Shown: positions 38,370 through 48,638 of the stretch, piece after piece
How positions within the stretch are numbered: the first letter of the stretch is position 1
How the letters are laid out: the number at the start of each line of letters is the position of its first letter
Assembly (NCBI RefSeq): GCF_006152065.1
Contig: NZ_VDFW01000015.1
Coordinates: 91,588 to 155,587 of the forward strand
Length of the DNA: 64,000 nucleotides
Source: Amycolatopsis alkalitolerans
Lineage (GTDB): Bacteria; Actinomycetota; Actinomycetes; Mycobacteriales; Pseudonocardiaceae
Direction: 5' to 3'
Notes under the pieces: generated by a model
What the model saw: the letters and a program-made list of their open reading frames with translations, nothing else
The model's database searches: none
What the model was told of the DNA's origin: nothing
Position numbers and translations under genes: made by a program

Positions 38370-40732
38370 TGCGGATCGAGGTCAAACCGCCGGTATGGCA
38401 GGATTTCCGGCTCGTCCCGTCGGCGCTCGTGCTCTGGCTCGGCGTACTGACCGGGCTGCTGTGGAACTGGTGGGTCGCGCTGGCCGGCGGCCTGGCCGCA
38501 TTCGCCGTCGCGGTGGTACTGGCGTGGCGGTGGCGGGCGAGCAATCGGCGGTGGTTCGCCGGCGCCGGTGCGCTGATGGTCGCGGGCCTGGTGCTCGCGG
38601 GCCCGCTCGCTGTCCGCCTGTGCCAGGCGCAGCACGATCCACTGTCCACATTGGCCGCTCGAAACATGACGGCCACGGTGCGCGCCACTGTGGACGAACG
38701 CCCGAAGCCCATCGAGTCAGCCGGTTACGCGGGCCAGCAGGCAGGGCCCCGGTCCGTCGTCGTCAAGGCGACGGTTCGCCTGGCCGAGTCGGCGGGTGAG
38801 CCCGTCGCGACGAGGGGCCGTGTCGTCCTGCTCGCGCCTTTCCAGTCGTGGTCGAAGCTGCTGCCGGGGCAGGACGTGACAGCCATGGGCTCGCTCGCCT
38901 TACCCCGTGACGCGGACCTGACGGTCGCCGCCGTCTACGTTCGTGGGCCGCCGGTCGCAGTGACGGATCCGTCCTGGTGGCAACGGGCGGCCGAGTCCAC
39001 ACGCGAAGCGCTCCGGCGGGCATGTTCGGTTCTGTCCGAGGACGCGGCAGGGTTGGTGCCAGGGCTCGTCGTCGGTGACACCAGCGGGGTGCCGGTGCAG
39101 GTCCAGCGCGAGTTCACCGATGCCGGGCTGTCCCACCTGATGGCGGTCAGTGGCAGCAACCTGGCGGTGGTGGCGGGCGCGGTGCTGCTGCTACTCCGCG
39201 CGTTGCGGGTGGGGCCGAGGCTGTCCGCGATGGTGGCAGGTCTCGTGGTTGTCGGCTTCGTCGTCCTCACCGGCGGTGAGCCCAGCGTCCTGCGGGCCGG
39301 TGCGATGGGCGTGGTCGGTCTGCTGGCCTTGGCACTAGGGCGGCGACGGTCGGCCTTGCCCGCGTTGGCCGCGGCGGTATGCGTGCTGGTGGTCTACGAC
39401 CCGGCGATGGCGGTGAGCTTCGGCTTCGCGCTGTCGGTTGTCGCGACCTCAGGGCTCGTGCTGCTGGCGCCGCGCTGGGTCGACACGATGACCAGGCGCG
39501 GGATGCCGCCCGGGCTGGCGGAAGGGCTCGCCATCCCGCTGGCCGCCTTCCTGGTGACCGCACCGGTGATCGCGGGGATGGCGGGCCAGGTCAGCGTGGT
39601 GTCGATCGCGGCCAACGTGCTGGCCGCACCGGTGGTCGCCCCGGCAACGGTCCTGGGCGTGCTGACCGCACTGATCGCCACGTTCTGGCCGGCCGCCGCG
39701 ACGCTGCCCGCCCTCGCCGCGGGCCCCGAGGCTCATTGGCTGCTGCTCGTGGCTCGCCATGCGTCCCGGGTTCCCGGTGCGGTCCTGCCTTGGCCCGGCG
39801 GCTGGTGGGGCGGGTTGCTGGCGCTCGTCGCCGTGGCGGTGCTGGTCGTCGTCCTCCGGCGGCCACGGTTTCGGGTCGGCCTGGCGCTGGCGCTGGTGTG
39901 CGTGCTGCTGATCGTCGTCCCGGTGCGGATGATCAGACCCGGTTGGCCGCCGGCGGGCTGGGCCATGGTCGCGTGCGACGTCGGCCAAGGCGACGCGGAA
40001 GTGCTCGCGACGGCCGAGCCCGGGCGGGCGATCGTCGTGGACACCGGGCCCGAGCCAGGGCCGGTGGACGAATGCCTGGCCCGGCTGGACGTCGACCGGG
40101 TGCCGCTGGTGGTGCTGAGCCACCTGCACGCCGACCACATCAGCGGGCTGGAATCGGTGTTCGACGGGCGTTCGGTCGGTGCGGTGGCCGTCGGCCCGGG
40201 ACGGATGCCCGAATGGGCGTGGCGGCAGGTGAGGCAGGTCGCCGATCGGCACGGCGTGCCGTTGCTGGAACTCGAACTCGGTCAGCGACTCGACTGGCCC
40301 GGACTGTCCATGGAGGTGATCGGACCGCGGCACATCGGTTCCCAGCAGCACGATGACGCGGACGGAACGAACATCAACAACGCGTCGGTCGTGGTGCGCG
40401 CGCGGACGCCCGCCGGCCGCGTGCTGCTCACCGGTGACGTCGAACTGCTGGCGCAAGGCGATTTGCTCGACGGCGGCGCGGATCTCCACGCGGAGGTGCT
40501 GAAGGTTCCCCACCACGGAAGCCGCTTCTCCAATCCGCGGTTCCTCGCCGCCGTGGCTCCGAGGCTCGCGCTCATCAGCGTCGGCGCGGGCAACGACTAC
40601 GGCCATCCGAGCAAGTCCACTGTGGACGCGCTTGTCACCGATGGCGCGCTGGTCACCCGTACCGACACCGACGGCGACACGGCGGTCGTCGCCGACAACG
40701 GAGAACCGGCGGTGGTGCGCAGGGGAAAGTGA
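38369..40732 (+). CDS. comEC: ComEC/Rec2 family DNA-uptake channel protein
   Basis: The 787-residue protein has an N-terminal DUF4131-type part, the competence membrane domain with many helices (GLVPGLVVGDTSGVP; LMAVSGSNLAVVAGAVLLLL; GGEPSVLRAGAMG), and a C-terminal metallo-beta-lactamase-like domain (DVGQGDAEVL; HLHADHISG near residue 585; LLTGDVE; KVPHHGSRFSN). It would carry single strands across the membrane and perhaps degrade one strand. It is coupled to comEA and ends 2 bp from the convergent thrC. Confidence 0.93.
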   Translation: MRIEVKPPVWQDFRLVPSALVLWLGVLTGLLWNWWVALAGGLAAFAVAVVLAWRWRASNRRWFAGAGALMVAGLVLAGPLAVRLCQAQHDPLSTLAARNMTATVRATVDERPKPIESAGYAGQQAGPRSVVVKATVRLAESAGEPVATRGRVVLLAPFQSWSKLLPGQDVTAMGSLALPRDADLTVAAVYVRGPPVAVTDPSWWQRAAESTREALRRACSVLSEDAAGLVPGLVVGDTSGVPVQVQREFTDAGLSHLMAVSGSNLAVVAGAVLLLLRALRVGPRLSAMVAGLVVVGFVVLTGGEPSVLRAGAMGVVGLLALALGRRRSALPALAAAVCVLVVYDPAMAVSFGFALSVVATSGLVLLAPRWVDTMTRRGMPPGLAEGLAIPLAAFLVTAPVIAGMAGQVSVVSIAANVLAAPVVAPATVLGVLTALIATFWPAAATLPALAAGPEAHWLLLVARHASRVPGAVLPWPGGWWGGLLALVAVAVLVVVLRRPRFRVGLALALVCVLLIVVPVRMIRPGWPPAGWAMVACDVGQGDAEVLATAEPGRAIVVDTGPEPGPVDECLARLDVDRVPLVVLSHLHADHISGLESVFDGRSVGAVAVGPGRMPEWAWRQVRQVADRHGVPLLELELGQRLDWPGLSMEVIGPRHIGSQQHDDADGTNINNASVVVRARTPAGRVLLTGDVELLAQGDLLDGGADLHAEVLKVPHHGSRFSNPRFLAAVAPRLALISVGAGNDYGHPSKSTVDALVTDGALVTRTDTDGDTAVVADNGEPAVVRRGK

Positions 40733-40734
40733 GC

Positions 40735-41994
<1,260 letters not shown>

Positions 41995-42008
41995 CGCGAG
42001 GTCCTTTC

Positions 42009-42137
42009 CTCATCTGTCCCGCTCTCGCAGGCCGGAATTGGCACCGTGGTCGTCAGCTACCTCGCGGAATCGAGATGACAGGCTGACGCCGGTTGCCGGG
42101 GCTTCATCGGGCCGTTCCCTCTGCCCCTCTGGATGAG
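42009..42137 (-). promoter_or_regulatory. SAM-I (S-box) riboswitch before thrC
   Basis: Read on the minus strand, 42137 to 42009, it has P1 strands CTCATC and GATGAG, the kink-turn sequence GATGA within GGCCCGATGAAGCCC, GGCAACC, a P3 stem CGTCAGC/GCTGACG, and the ligand-binding GGTGCCAATTCC. These are the conserved S-box blocks in order. The 3' side of P1 runs straight into the ribosome site (GAGGAAAGGA), which suggests control of translation: SAM would hide the site. A P3-loop CGCGAGG is complementary to CCTCGCG just before the thrC ATG. Confidence 0.92.
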
Positions 42138-42254
42138 CTGTATTCGGTTGTCGGCGCGCCACCGAGGGCAACGCGGCCGTAACAAACATACGACATGGAC
42201 CGCGGTCCACGCCATGCCCCCTTGCTGGCAGCGGCACCGTGGCAGGATCGAGGG

Positions 42255-43235
42255 GTGACCGCGCCAGCCACCACCACGTCGCCGCTGCACCTCGTCCTGG
42301 GCGAGGAAGAACTGCTCGTCGAGCGGGCCGTGCGCGCCGCGCTGGACTCCGCGCGGCTGGTCGACCCTGCCGCCGAGATGACCAGGGTGCGCGTGTCCGA
42401 TCTCACCGCGCCGGCGCTCGCCGAGCTCGTGAGCCCGTCGCTGTTCAGTGAGGGGCGCGTCATCGTGCTCGACTCCGCACAGGACATCGCGCAGGAGCTG
42501 GCCGACGCCGTGCTGGCGTACCTGAAGTCGCCGGCCGACGGTGTCGTCCTGGTCGTCGTGCACAGCGGTGGTGGCCGGAGCAAGGCCGCCAAGGCGCTGC
42601 CGGCGGCGTTGCGCAAGGCCGGTGCCCAGATCGCGGACTGCCCGAAGATCACCAAGCCTGCAGAGCGGGAAGCGTTCGTACGCAACGAGATCCGGCAGGC
42701 GGGCGGCCGGATCGACGCGGCGGCCGTCGCCGCGCTCATCGACGCGGTCGGCTCCAACCTGCGGGAACTCGCGTCCGCCGCGGCGCAGCTCGTCGCCGAC
42801 TCGGGTGGCAAGGTCGATCAGGACGCGGTGCGCCGCTACCACCGCGGCCGCGCCGACGTGACCGGCTTCGTGGTGGCCGAGAACGCCGTCGCCGGGGCCC
42901 GGTCCGCCGCGCTCGAGTCGCTGCGGTGGGCCGAGCAGATCGGTGTGCCGCACGTCCTGGTGGCCGACGCGCTCGCCGACGCGGTCCGGACCATTGCGCG
43001 CGTTTCCGCCGCCGGCCGCGGCAACCCGAACCAGATGGCGGGCGAGCTGGGCATGCCGCCCTGGAAGATCCGCAAGGCGCAGGGACAGTCACGAGGCTGG
43101 GGCGCGGCCGGGCTCAACCAGGCCATGGCGATCGTCGCCCGGGTGAACGCCGAGGTCAAAGGCGCCGCCGCCGATCCGGCCTACGCGCTGGAACGGGCGA
43201 TCCTCGACCTCGCCAACGCCCGCGACCTGCGCTGA
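42255..43235 (+). CDS. holA: DNA polymerase III subunit delta
   Basis: HolA opens the sliding clamp in the clamp loader. The protein is 326 residues: LHLVLGEEELLVERAVRAAL at the start, FSEGRVIVLDSAQDI, a central AAA-like domain and the C-terminal collar domain (GMPPWKIRKAQGQSRGWGAAGLNQAMAIVARVNAEVKG). The GTG at 42255 follows GAGGG. Its final codons, CTCGCCAACGCCCGCGACCTGCGC, are the seed of a long degenerate repeat downstream. Confidence 0.93.
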   Translation: MTAPATTTSPLHLVLGEEELLVERAVRAALDSARLVDPAAEMTRVRVSDLTAPALAELVSPSLFSEGRVIVLDSAQDIAQELADAVLAYLKSPADGVVLVVVHSGGGRSKAAKALPAALRKAGAQIADCPKITKPAEREAFVRNEIRQAGGRIDAAAVAALIDAVGSNLRELASAAAQLVADSGGKVDQDAVRRYHRGRADVTGFVVAENAVAGARSAALESLRWAEQIGVPHVLVADALADAVRTIARVSAAGRGNPNQMAGELGMPPWKIRKAQGQSRGWGAAGLNQAMAIVARVNAEVKGAAADPAYALERAILDLANARDLR

Positions 43236-43744
43236 CCGCGTCCCGCATTGGCCGCGGCCTCGTCAATGCCTGTGGCCTGCGCTGGTCGCGACTTGCGCCA
43301 AGTGTGGGCTCGCCAGCACCCGCGACCTGCGCCAACGCCCGCGGCCTGCGCTGATCGCGACGTGCGCCCAGTGCGGCATGCGCCAACTGCGACCTGCGTT
43401 GGCCGCGCCTCGTCAATGCCTGTCGCCTGCGCTGATCGCGACGTCCGCCAAGTGCGGGCTCGCTAACGCCCGCGACCTGCGCCAACGCCCCGGGGCTTCG
43501 CCAACGCCTGCGGCCTGCGCCAACTGCGGCGTCGCCAACACCCTGCGACCTCGGCAACGCCCGCGACCTGCGTCGATCGCCGTCTGCGCCAACGGCGGCC
43601 TGCGCCAACACCCCGGGGCTTCGCCAACGCTCGCGACTTGCGCCAACGGCGGCCTGCGTCGGCCGCGGCCTCGCCAACGCCCGCGGCCTGCGCCAACACC
43701 CCGCAGCCTCGCCGACGCCCGCGACCTCCGCTGGCCGCACAGCA
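43209..43744. repeat. Degenerate tandem repeat derived from the holA 3' end
   Basis: About 535 bp consist of variants of a roughly 50-bp unit: CTCGCCAACGCCCGCGACCT followed by GCGCTGATCGCGACGTGCGC and CAAGTGCGGG, with shorter 36-bp versions. Around ten or eleven units are seen, for example at 43259, 43309, 43409, 43459 and 43666. The first copy is the end of the holA coding sequence itself (LANARDLR). Unit lengths vary and stop codons occur, so it is not a coding repeat. It fills the space between convergent holA and rpsT. Confidence 0.85.
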
Positions 43745-43777
43745 CGAGGCCCACCACGCTGGGCGCGGTGGGCCTCG
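43745..43777 (-). terminator. Hairpin after rpsT
   Basis: CGAGGCCCACC and GGTGGGCCTCG form a perfect 11-bp stem with an 11-base loop, 16 bp after the rpsT stop. No T-run follows. It probably ends the S20 transcript and marks the border of the holA repeat. Confidence 0.7.
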
Positions 43778-43792
43778 GGAAGCGAAAGTGGA

Positions 43793-44053
43793 TCAGAGTT
43801 CGTTCGCGCGCTTGGCCATCGCCGACTTCTTGTTGGCGGCCTGGTTGCGGTGGATGACGCCCTTGCTGGCGGCCTTGTCCAGCTGCCGGGACGCGGCACG
43901 CTGCAGCTCGATCGCCTTCTCCTTGTCGCCCGAGTCAGCGGCCTCGCGGAACTTGCGGATCGCGGTCTTCACCGAGGACCTGACCGACTGGTTGCGCTGG
44001 CGCGCCTTCTCGTTGGTCGCGATGCGCTTGATCTGGGACTTGATGTTGGCCAC
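43793..44053 (-). CDS. rpsT: 30S ribosomal protein S20
   Basis: The 86-residue basic helical protein reads [20 protein letters not shown] at the start, then [13 protein letters not shown] and [20 protein letters not shown] at the end, all standard for S20, which binds 16S rRNA early in 30S assembly. The GTG start has AAGGAG seven bases upstream. It is a single-gene unit transcribed towards holA. Confidence 0.97.
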   Translation of the reverse strand: MANIKSQIKRIATNEKARQRNQSVRSSVKTAIRKFREAADSGDKEKAIELQRAASRQLDKAASKGVIHRNQAANKKSAMAKRANEL

Positions 44054-44359
44054 GCGGGCGCTCCTTGATCGTTTCGGCTTGCTCGCCGCCGCGTTTTCGT
44101 GGCTCCGGCGAACCGGGCTTCCTCCCTGGCGGAATGCCACACGGCAACGACCGACAAGGTTACCAGCAGGTGTACCCTCGCCTGCGTAGTGCCTAGGGTT
44201 CCGCTGCCGCCCCGCGCTCACCCACCCACAACCAGGGGCGGCGGGCCTGGTCCGAGCGGCACCGGCCCGCCGGGGACGGCACCCGGCCGGTACACCTGAC
44301 GGGACAAAAGCCTAGAGGGCCTGAACCTTCCGTGCCCGCGGAAAGGTGGAAAGGCCCCT
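44054..44359. other. Divergent non-coding region rpsT / EamA
   Basis: I see no gene in these 306 bp. On the minus strand TAACCT (44159-44164) could be a -10 element for rpsT. An inverted repeat CGGCGGGCC (44239-44247) / GGCCCGCCG (44264-44272) lies on the EamA side. GGAAAGG before 44360 is the EamA ribosome site. Confidence 0.4.
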
Positions 44360-45220
44360 GTGAACGGCACCGCCCTGTCCCTCGTCCTCACCGCCGCGGT
44401 CATCCACGCGGGGTGGAACCTCGCTGCCAAGCGGGTTCCCGGTGGAGGCGCGCGATTCGTCTGTCTCTACTACACCGTCAGCGCCGTTGTGTGCCTTCCC
44501 GTCGCCGCCGTGGCGCTCACCGTCGAAGCGCAACGGCCACGGTGGACCTGGCTGCTCGCGGCCATCCTCACCGCGATTTTCCATGTCCTGTACGGAATCG
44601 TGCTGCAACGCGGGTACGCCGTCGGCGATCTGTCCGTGGTGTACCCGCTCGCACGGGGCAGCGGTCCGCTGCTGTCGGTCGTCGCGGCCGTCGTGCTTCT
44701 CGGTGAACGGCCGGGCCTGCTGGGACTCGCGGGGGCACTGCTCGTGATCGCCGGTGTCCTGGTGATCGGCTCGGGCCGATCCACGGCCCATCCGCGCGCT
44801 CGCCGGGCCGGCATCGCCTACGGCCTGCTCACCGGCGCGACCATCGCCGCCTACACGTTGTGGGACGACCATTCCGTTACCGCGCTCGCCGTCCCGCCAC
44901 TGGTCTACTTCAGCACCGGTGCACTGCTGCAGAGCGCCCTGCTCGCCCCGGTCGCCGTGCGGCAGCGGGATCTCACGGCGCTCTGGCGCGGGCACTGGCG
45001 CGAAATCCTCCTCGTCGGGGTGCTCTCGCCCGTGGCGTACGTACTCGTCCTCTATGCGATGCGCCTCGCGCCGGTCAGCCTGGTCGCGCCATCCCGCGAA
45101 ATCAGCATCGTCCTTGGCGGGATCGCCGCCTGGCGCGTGCTCGGCGAGGCCCACCCCGGCCGCCGCCTGTTCGGCTCGTGCGTGGTGCTCACCGGAATCG
45201 CCGCGATTGCCGTGTCGTGA
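44360..45220 (+). CDS. EamA/DMT family transporter
   Basis: A 286-residue protein with ten predicted helices in two EamA repeats. The N-terminal repeat shows AAVIHAGWNLAAKRVPGG and YGIVLQRGYAVGDLSVVYPLARGSGPLLSVVAAVVLLGERP; the second ends SLVAPSREISIVLGGIAAWRVLGE. Members export amino acids, drugs or metabolites. It is followed at 21 bp by a VOC gene, so the two may be one unit. Confidence 0.88.
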   Translation: MNGTALSLVLTAAVIHAGWNLAAKRVPGGGARFVCLYYTVSAVVCLPVAAVALTVEAQRPRWTWLLAAILTAIFHVLYGIVLQRGYAVGDLSVVYPLARGSGPLLSVVAAVVLLGERPGLLGLAGALLVIAGVLVIGSGRSTAHPRARRAGIAYGLLTGATIAAYTLWDDHSVTALAVPPLVYFSTGALLQSALLAPVAVRQRDLTALWRGHWREILLVGVLSPVAYVLVLYAMRLAPVSLVAPSREISIVLGGIAAWRVLGEAHPGRRLFGSCVVLTGIAAIAVS

Positions 45221-45241
45221 GCGGTGCGGTACGGAGGAGAC

Positions 45242-45628
45242 ATGGAGGTGCTGAGCAGCCGGATCCTGATCCGGCCCACCGACCCGGACGCATCGACCGC
45301 GTTCTACCGCGACGTGCTCGGGCTCGCGATCTACCGGACCTTCCCCGGCGGCACGGTCTTCTTCCTCGGCCAGGGCCTGCTCGAAGTCTCCGCTCGCGGC
45401 GACGGCACCGCTTCGCCGAACGTCGCCGTGTGGATGCAGGTGCGCGACCTGGCCGCGGCCGTCGAGGAACTCGCCGGGGCCGGGGTCACCCCCGAGCGCG
45501 GTCCCCAACTCGAACCGTGGGGCCTGCGGGAAGCCTGGATCCGCGACCCCGACGGGCTCCCGATCGTGCTCGTCGAGGTGCCCGAGGACCACCCGATACG
45601 CACCGACGTCCGGGACCAGCGGCACTAG
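45242..45628 (+). CDS. VOC family protein (glyoxalase/bleomycin-resistance fold)
   Basis: This 128-residue protein has one vicinal oxygen chelate pair: RILIRPTDPDASTAFYRDVLGLAIYRTF in the first module and EAWIRDPDGLPIVLVEVP in the second. The ATG at 45242 has GGAGGAGAC directly upstream. It may be a resistance or lyase protein linked to the upstream EamA exporter. It overlaps the convergent methyltransferase gene by 4 bp. Confidence 0.85.
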   Translation: MEVLSSRILIRPTDPDASTAFYRDVLGLAIYRTFPGGTVFFLGQGLLEVSARGDGTASPNVAVWMQVRDLAAAVEELAGAGVTPERGPQLEPWGLREAWIRDPDGLPIVLVEVPEDHPIRTDVRDQRH

Positions 45629-46200
45629 GCAACCCGGGCGCGTAGCTGCGCGGCCATCGCACCGAAACCGGGCGGCTCCCAGGTCCAGGTCTGCAGATCG
45701 GTGAACCCGGCGGCGGTGACCTCGCCGGCCAGCACGTGGCGCGGCACGGGAAGCCATCTCTCGTGTGCCGAAAGCACGAGACGGCCGCCGGGGCGCAGCA
45801 CGCGGCGCAGTTCGGCGAACGCCGCGTCCCGGTCTTCCCACAGTTGCACGTTGTTGACGCTCAGCACGACGTCGACGGACTCATCCGGCTGCCCGGTCCG
45901 CTCGGCTGTGCCGAGCCGTAGCTCGGCCTCCGGGCACCGGCCCCGCGAGAGCGCCAGCATCCCTTCCGACGGATCGACACCGATGATCGTGCGCCCTTCT
46001 CCGGCGGCGGCACGCAGCCCGACCCCGGGGCCGGGTCCGATGACGAGGACCGTCTCACCGGGCGTGAGTCTCGCCACGCTCACCACATGGCGCTCGGTCG
46101 CGGCATTGCCACACGCCATCACCGCGCCGCCGATCCTGCCCAGCAGGCCGCGTGGATGGCCGAAGGCCCGGTCCAGCACCTGGGTGTATGTACCGCTCAT
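45625..46200 (-). CDS. Class I SAM-dependent methyltransferase
   Basis: A 191-residue protein: motif [17 protein letters not shown], an acidic residue after beta-2 ([11 protein letters not shown]), then [36 protein letters not shown], which is the post-I to motif III region. It resembles type-11 small-molecule methyltransferases. It diverges from lepA. Substrate unknown. Confidence 0.85.
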   Translation of the reverse strand: MSGTYTQVLDRAFGHPRGLLGRIGGAVMACGNAATERHVVSVARLTPGETVLVIGPGPGVGLRAAAGEGRTIIGVDPSEGMLALSRGRCPEAELRLGTAERTGQPDESVDVVLSVNNVQLWEDRDAAFAELRRVLRPGGRLVLSAHERWLPVPRHVLAGEVTAAGFTDLQTWTWEPPGFGAMAAQLRARVA

Positions 46201-46313
46201 ACCTCCAGGTCAGCACGTGCGCCTCGCGGACGGCATCGGGGATGACCCGGAAATCCCCCGCCACCGGGCATGGGACACTGGTAGGGCACCCGACGACCGA
46301 GCCGAGGAATTCA

Positions 46314-48158
46314 GTGACGTTCGCCGACACCACGTTCACGCCACCGGAGCTGATCCGGAACTTCTGCATCATCGCGCATATCGACCACGGCAAGTCCACC
46401 CTGGCCGACCGGATGCTGCAGCTCACCGGCGTGGTCGAGGAACGGGCCATGCGCGCCCAGTACCTCGACCGGATGGACATCGAGCGCGAGCGCGGCATCA
46501 CGATCAAGGCGCAGAACGTGCGCCTGCCGTGGCAGGTCGAGGGGCGCGACCATGTGCTGCACCTGATCGACACGCCGGGGCACGTCGACTTCACCTACGA
46601 GGTCTCGCGGGCGCTGGAGGCGTGCGAGGGCGCGATCCTGCTGGTCGACGCCGCGCAGGGGATCGAGGCGCAGACCCTGGCGAACCTCTACCTCGCGCTC
46701 GAGAAGGACCTGCACATCATCCCGGTGCTCAACAAGATCGACCTGCCCGCGGCCGAGCCGGACAAGTACGCCGCCGAACTCGCGCACATCATCGGCTGCG
46801 AACCCTCGGACGTGCTGCGCGTCTCGGCCAAGACCGGTGAAGGCGTCCGCGAACTGCTCGACGAGGTGGTCCGCCAGGTGCCGCCGCCGGAGGGCGACGC
46901 GGACGCGCCGGCCCGCGCGATGATCTTCGACTCCGTGTACGACACCTACCGCGGCGTGGTGACCTACATCCGCGTGGTGGACGGGCAGATCACCCCGCGC
47001 GAGCGCATCCGGATGATGTCCACCGGCGCCACCCACGAGCTGCTGGAGGTCGGCATCATCTCGCCGGAACCCAAGCCCAGCAAGGGACTCGGCGTCGGCG
47101 AGGTGGGCTACCTGATCACCGGGGTGAAGGACGTCCGCCAGTCCCGCGTCGGTGACACGGTGACGTCCGAGCGCAAGGGCGCGACGAAGCCGTTGACCGG
47201 GTACCGCGAGCCGAAGCCGATGGTCTACTCGGGTCTGTACCCGCTGGACGGTTCGGACTATCCCGAGCTGCGTGAGGCGCTCGACAAGCTCCAGCTCAAC
47301 GACGCGGCCCTGACCTTCGAGCCGGAGACGTCGGTCGCGCTGGGTTTCGGGTTCCGCTGTGGCTTCCTCGGGCTGCTGCATCTGGAGATCACCCGCGACC
47401 GGCTCGAGCGCGAGTTCGGGCTGGACCTGATCTCGACCGCGCCGAACGTGGTGTACCAGGTGGTGCTCGAGGACGGCAGCGAGCACACCGTGACCAACCC
47501 GTCGGACTGGCCGACCGGGTACAAGATCGCCGAGGTGCACGAGCCGCTGTCGAAGGTCACCGTGATCGCGCCGGCCGAGTTCATCGGGGCGATCATGGAG
47601 CTGTGCCAGGGCAAGCGCGGGCAGCTGCTCGGCATGGACTACCTGTCCGAGGACCGCGTCGAGCTGCGCTACCACCTGCCGCTCGCGGAGATCATCTTCG
47701 ATTTCTTCGACTCGCTGAAGTCCCGCACCCGCGGCTACGCCTCGCTGGACTACGAGGAGGCCGGGACCCAGGTCGCCGACCTGGTCAAGGTGGACATCCT
47801 GCTGCAGGGCGAACCGGTGGACGCCTTCTCCGCGATCGTGCACAAGGACGCGGCCTTCTCCTACGGCAACAAGATGGCCACCCGGCTGCGCGAGCTGATC
47901 CCGCGGCAGCAGTTCGAGGTGCCCATCCAGGCCGCCGTCGGCTCCCGCATCATCGCGCGCGAAACGATCCGCGCGATCCGCAAGGACGTGCTCGCCAAAT
48001 GCTACGGCGGTGACATCTCGCGGAAGCGGAAACTGCTGGAGAAGCAGAAGGAAGGCAAGAAGCGGATGAAGAACATCGGGCGGGTCGAGGTCCCGCAGGA
48101 GGCCTTCGTCGCGGCGCTGTCGACCACCGAACCCGCGGAAAAGGGCAAGAAGAAGTAG
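46314..48158 (+). CDS. lepA: Elongation factor 4 (LepA)
   Basis: LepA is a translational GTPase that binds ribosomes and affects initiation and elongation under stress. In 614 residues: G1 [11 protein letters not shown]2 RGITIKAQ, G3 DTPGHVDF, G4 NKIDLP, then domains II, III ([15 protein letters not shown]) and V, and the LepA-specific C-terminal domain ([29 protein letters not shown]). The GTG has GAGGAA upstream. It has no partner in its transcript here; hemN is not next to it. Confidence 0.97.
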   Translation: MTFADTTFTPPELIRNFCIIAHIDHGKSTLADRMLQLTGVVEERAMRAQYLDRMDIERERGITIKAQNVRLPWQVEGRDHVLHLIDTPGHVDFTYEVSRALEACEGAILLVDAAQGIEAQTLANLYLALEKDLHIIPVLNKIDLPAAEPDKYAAELAHIIGCEPSDVLRVSAKTGEGVRELLDEVVRQVPPPEGDADAPARAMIFDSVYDTYRGVVTYIRVVDGQITPRERIRMMSTGATHELLEVGIISPEPKPSKGLGVGEVGYLITGVKDVRQSRVGDTVTSERKGATKPLTGYREPKPMVYSGLYPLDGSDYPELREALDKLQLNDAALTFEPETSVALGFGFRCGFLGLLHLEITRDRLEREFGLDLISTAPNVVYQVVLEDGSEHTVTNPSDWPTGYKIAEVHEPLSKVTVIAPAEFIGAIMELCQGKRGQLLGMDYLSEDRVELRYHLPLAEIIFDFFDSLKSRTRGYASLDYEEAGTQVADLVKVDILLQGEPVDAFSAIVHKDAAFSYGNKMATRLRELIPRQQFEVPIQAAVGSRIIARETIRAIRKDVLAKCYGGDISRKRKLLEKQKEGKKRMKNIGRVEVPQEAFVAALSTTEPAEKGKKK

Positions 48159-48161
48159 CTG

Positions 48162-48605
48162 TCACAGGCTGCCGAAGATCCGCTCCGCGGCGATGAAGAC
48201 CGCGCAGCGGCGTTCGGCGGCCATGACCCGGTCGTACTCGTCCCAGTCGTCGTGGGAGCCGGTCGCGGCGATGAACACGTCGCGCAGCAGGCGCGGGAGC
48301 GCGGCCGGGTCGAAGGCGGAGTCGGGGTCGTCCGGCCCGATCAGCCGCACCGGGCCCTGTACCGAAGCCCAGGACCAGCCGCGGCGGAACGTGATCGTCC
48401 CGTTTGCCCGCTCGCGCAGCAGGGCGAGCTTGCGCGTGCCGCCGCGGGCGACGAAGCCGACGCTCGCCTGGGCGGAGACCGGGTCGTCGATGAGGCCGGC
48501 GTTCACCACCGACGAGTGCACCGTCCCGTTCGAGCGGGCGACGGAGATGGTGGCGAGGCCGTGCTCGTCGAGCGCGAGTTCGCGGACGCGTGACAAATCA
48601 GCCAT
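48162..48605 (-). CDS. PPOX-class F420-dependent oxidoreductase
   Basis: A 147-residue split beta-barrel flavin/deazaflavin reductase: LALDEHGLATISVARSNGTVHSSVVNAGLIDD at the start, GGTRKLALLRERANGTITFRRGWSWASVQGPVRLIGPDD, and GSHDDWDEYDRVMAAERRCAVFIAAERIFG. The last parts are typical of the actinobacterial F420 group rather than FMN oxidases. It diverges from the nitronate monooxygenase gene, with starts 33 bp apart. Substrate is unknown. Confidence 0.87.
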   Translation of the reverse strand: MADLSRVRELALDEHGLATISVARSNGTVHSSVVNAGLIDDPVSAQASVGFVARGGTRKLALLRERANGTITFRRGWSWASVQGPVRLIGPDDPDSAFDPAALPRLLRDVFIAATGSHDDWDEYDRVMAAERRCAVFIAAERIFGSL

Positions 48606-48626
48606 GCCGTGACCGTAGCCGGTTTC

Positions 48627-48632
48627 TACCCT
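48627..48632 (+). promoter_or_regulatory. -10 element of the nitronate monooxygenase gene, leaderless
   Basis: TACCCT, six bases, then ATG at 48639. This favours the ATG over a GTG at 48609. Confidence 0.55.
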
Positions 48633-48638
48633 GAAGAC

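Noticed and set aside
38640..38652. Further DnaA boxes (CTGTCCACA-type) in comEC and at 52467
   Set aside because: They differ from the consensus at the first base and are inside coding sequence.
42009..42137. SAM-IV riboswitch class for the thrC leader
   Set aside because: SAM-IV is common in actinobacteria, but the P1/kink-turn order and GGTGCCAATTCC block fit SAM-I better.
43209..43744. CRISPR array
   Set aside because: Repeats are degenerate, of varying length and without unique spacers; no cas genes are present.
43156..43899. Minus-strand 247-codon frame across the holA repeat
   Set aside because: The repeats create a periodic Ala/Gly/Arg pattern, but the frame includes parts of holA and rpsT antisense and unit lengths are not multiples of three.
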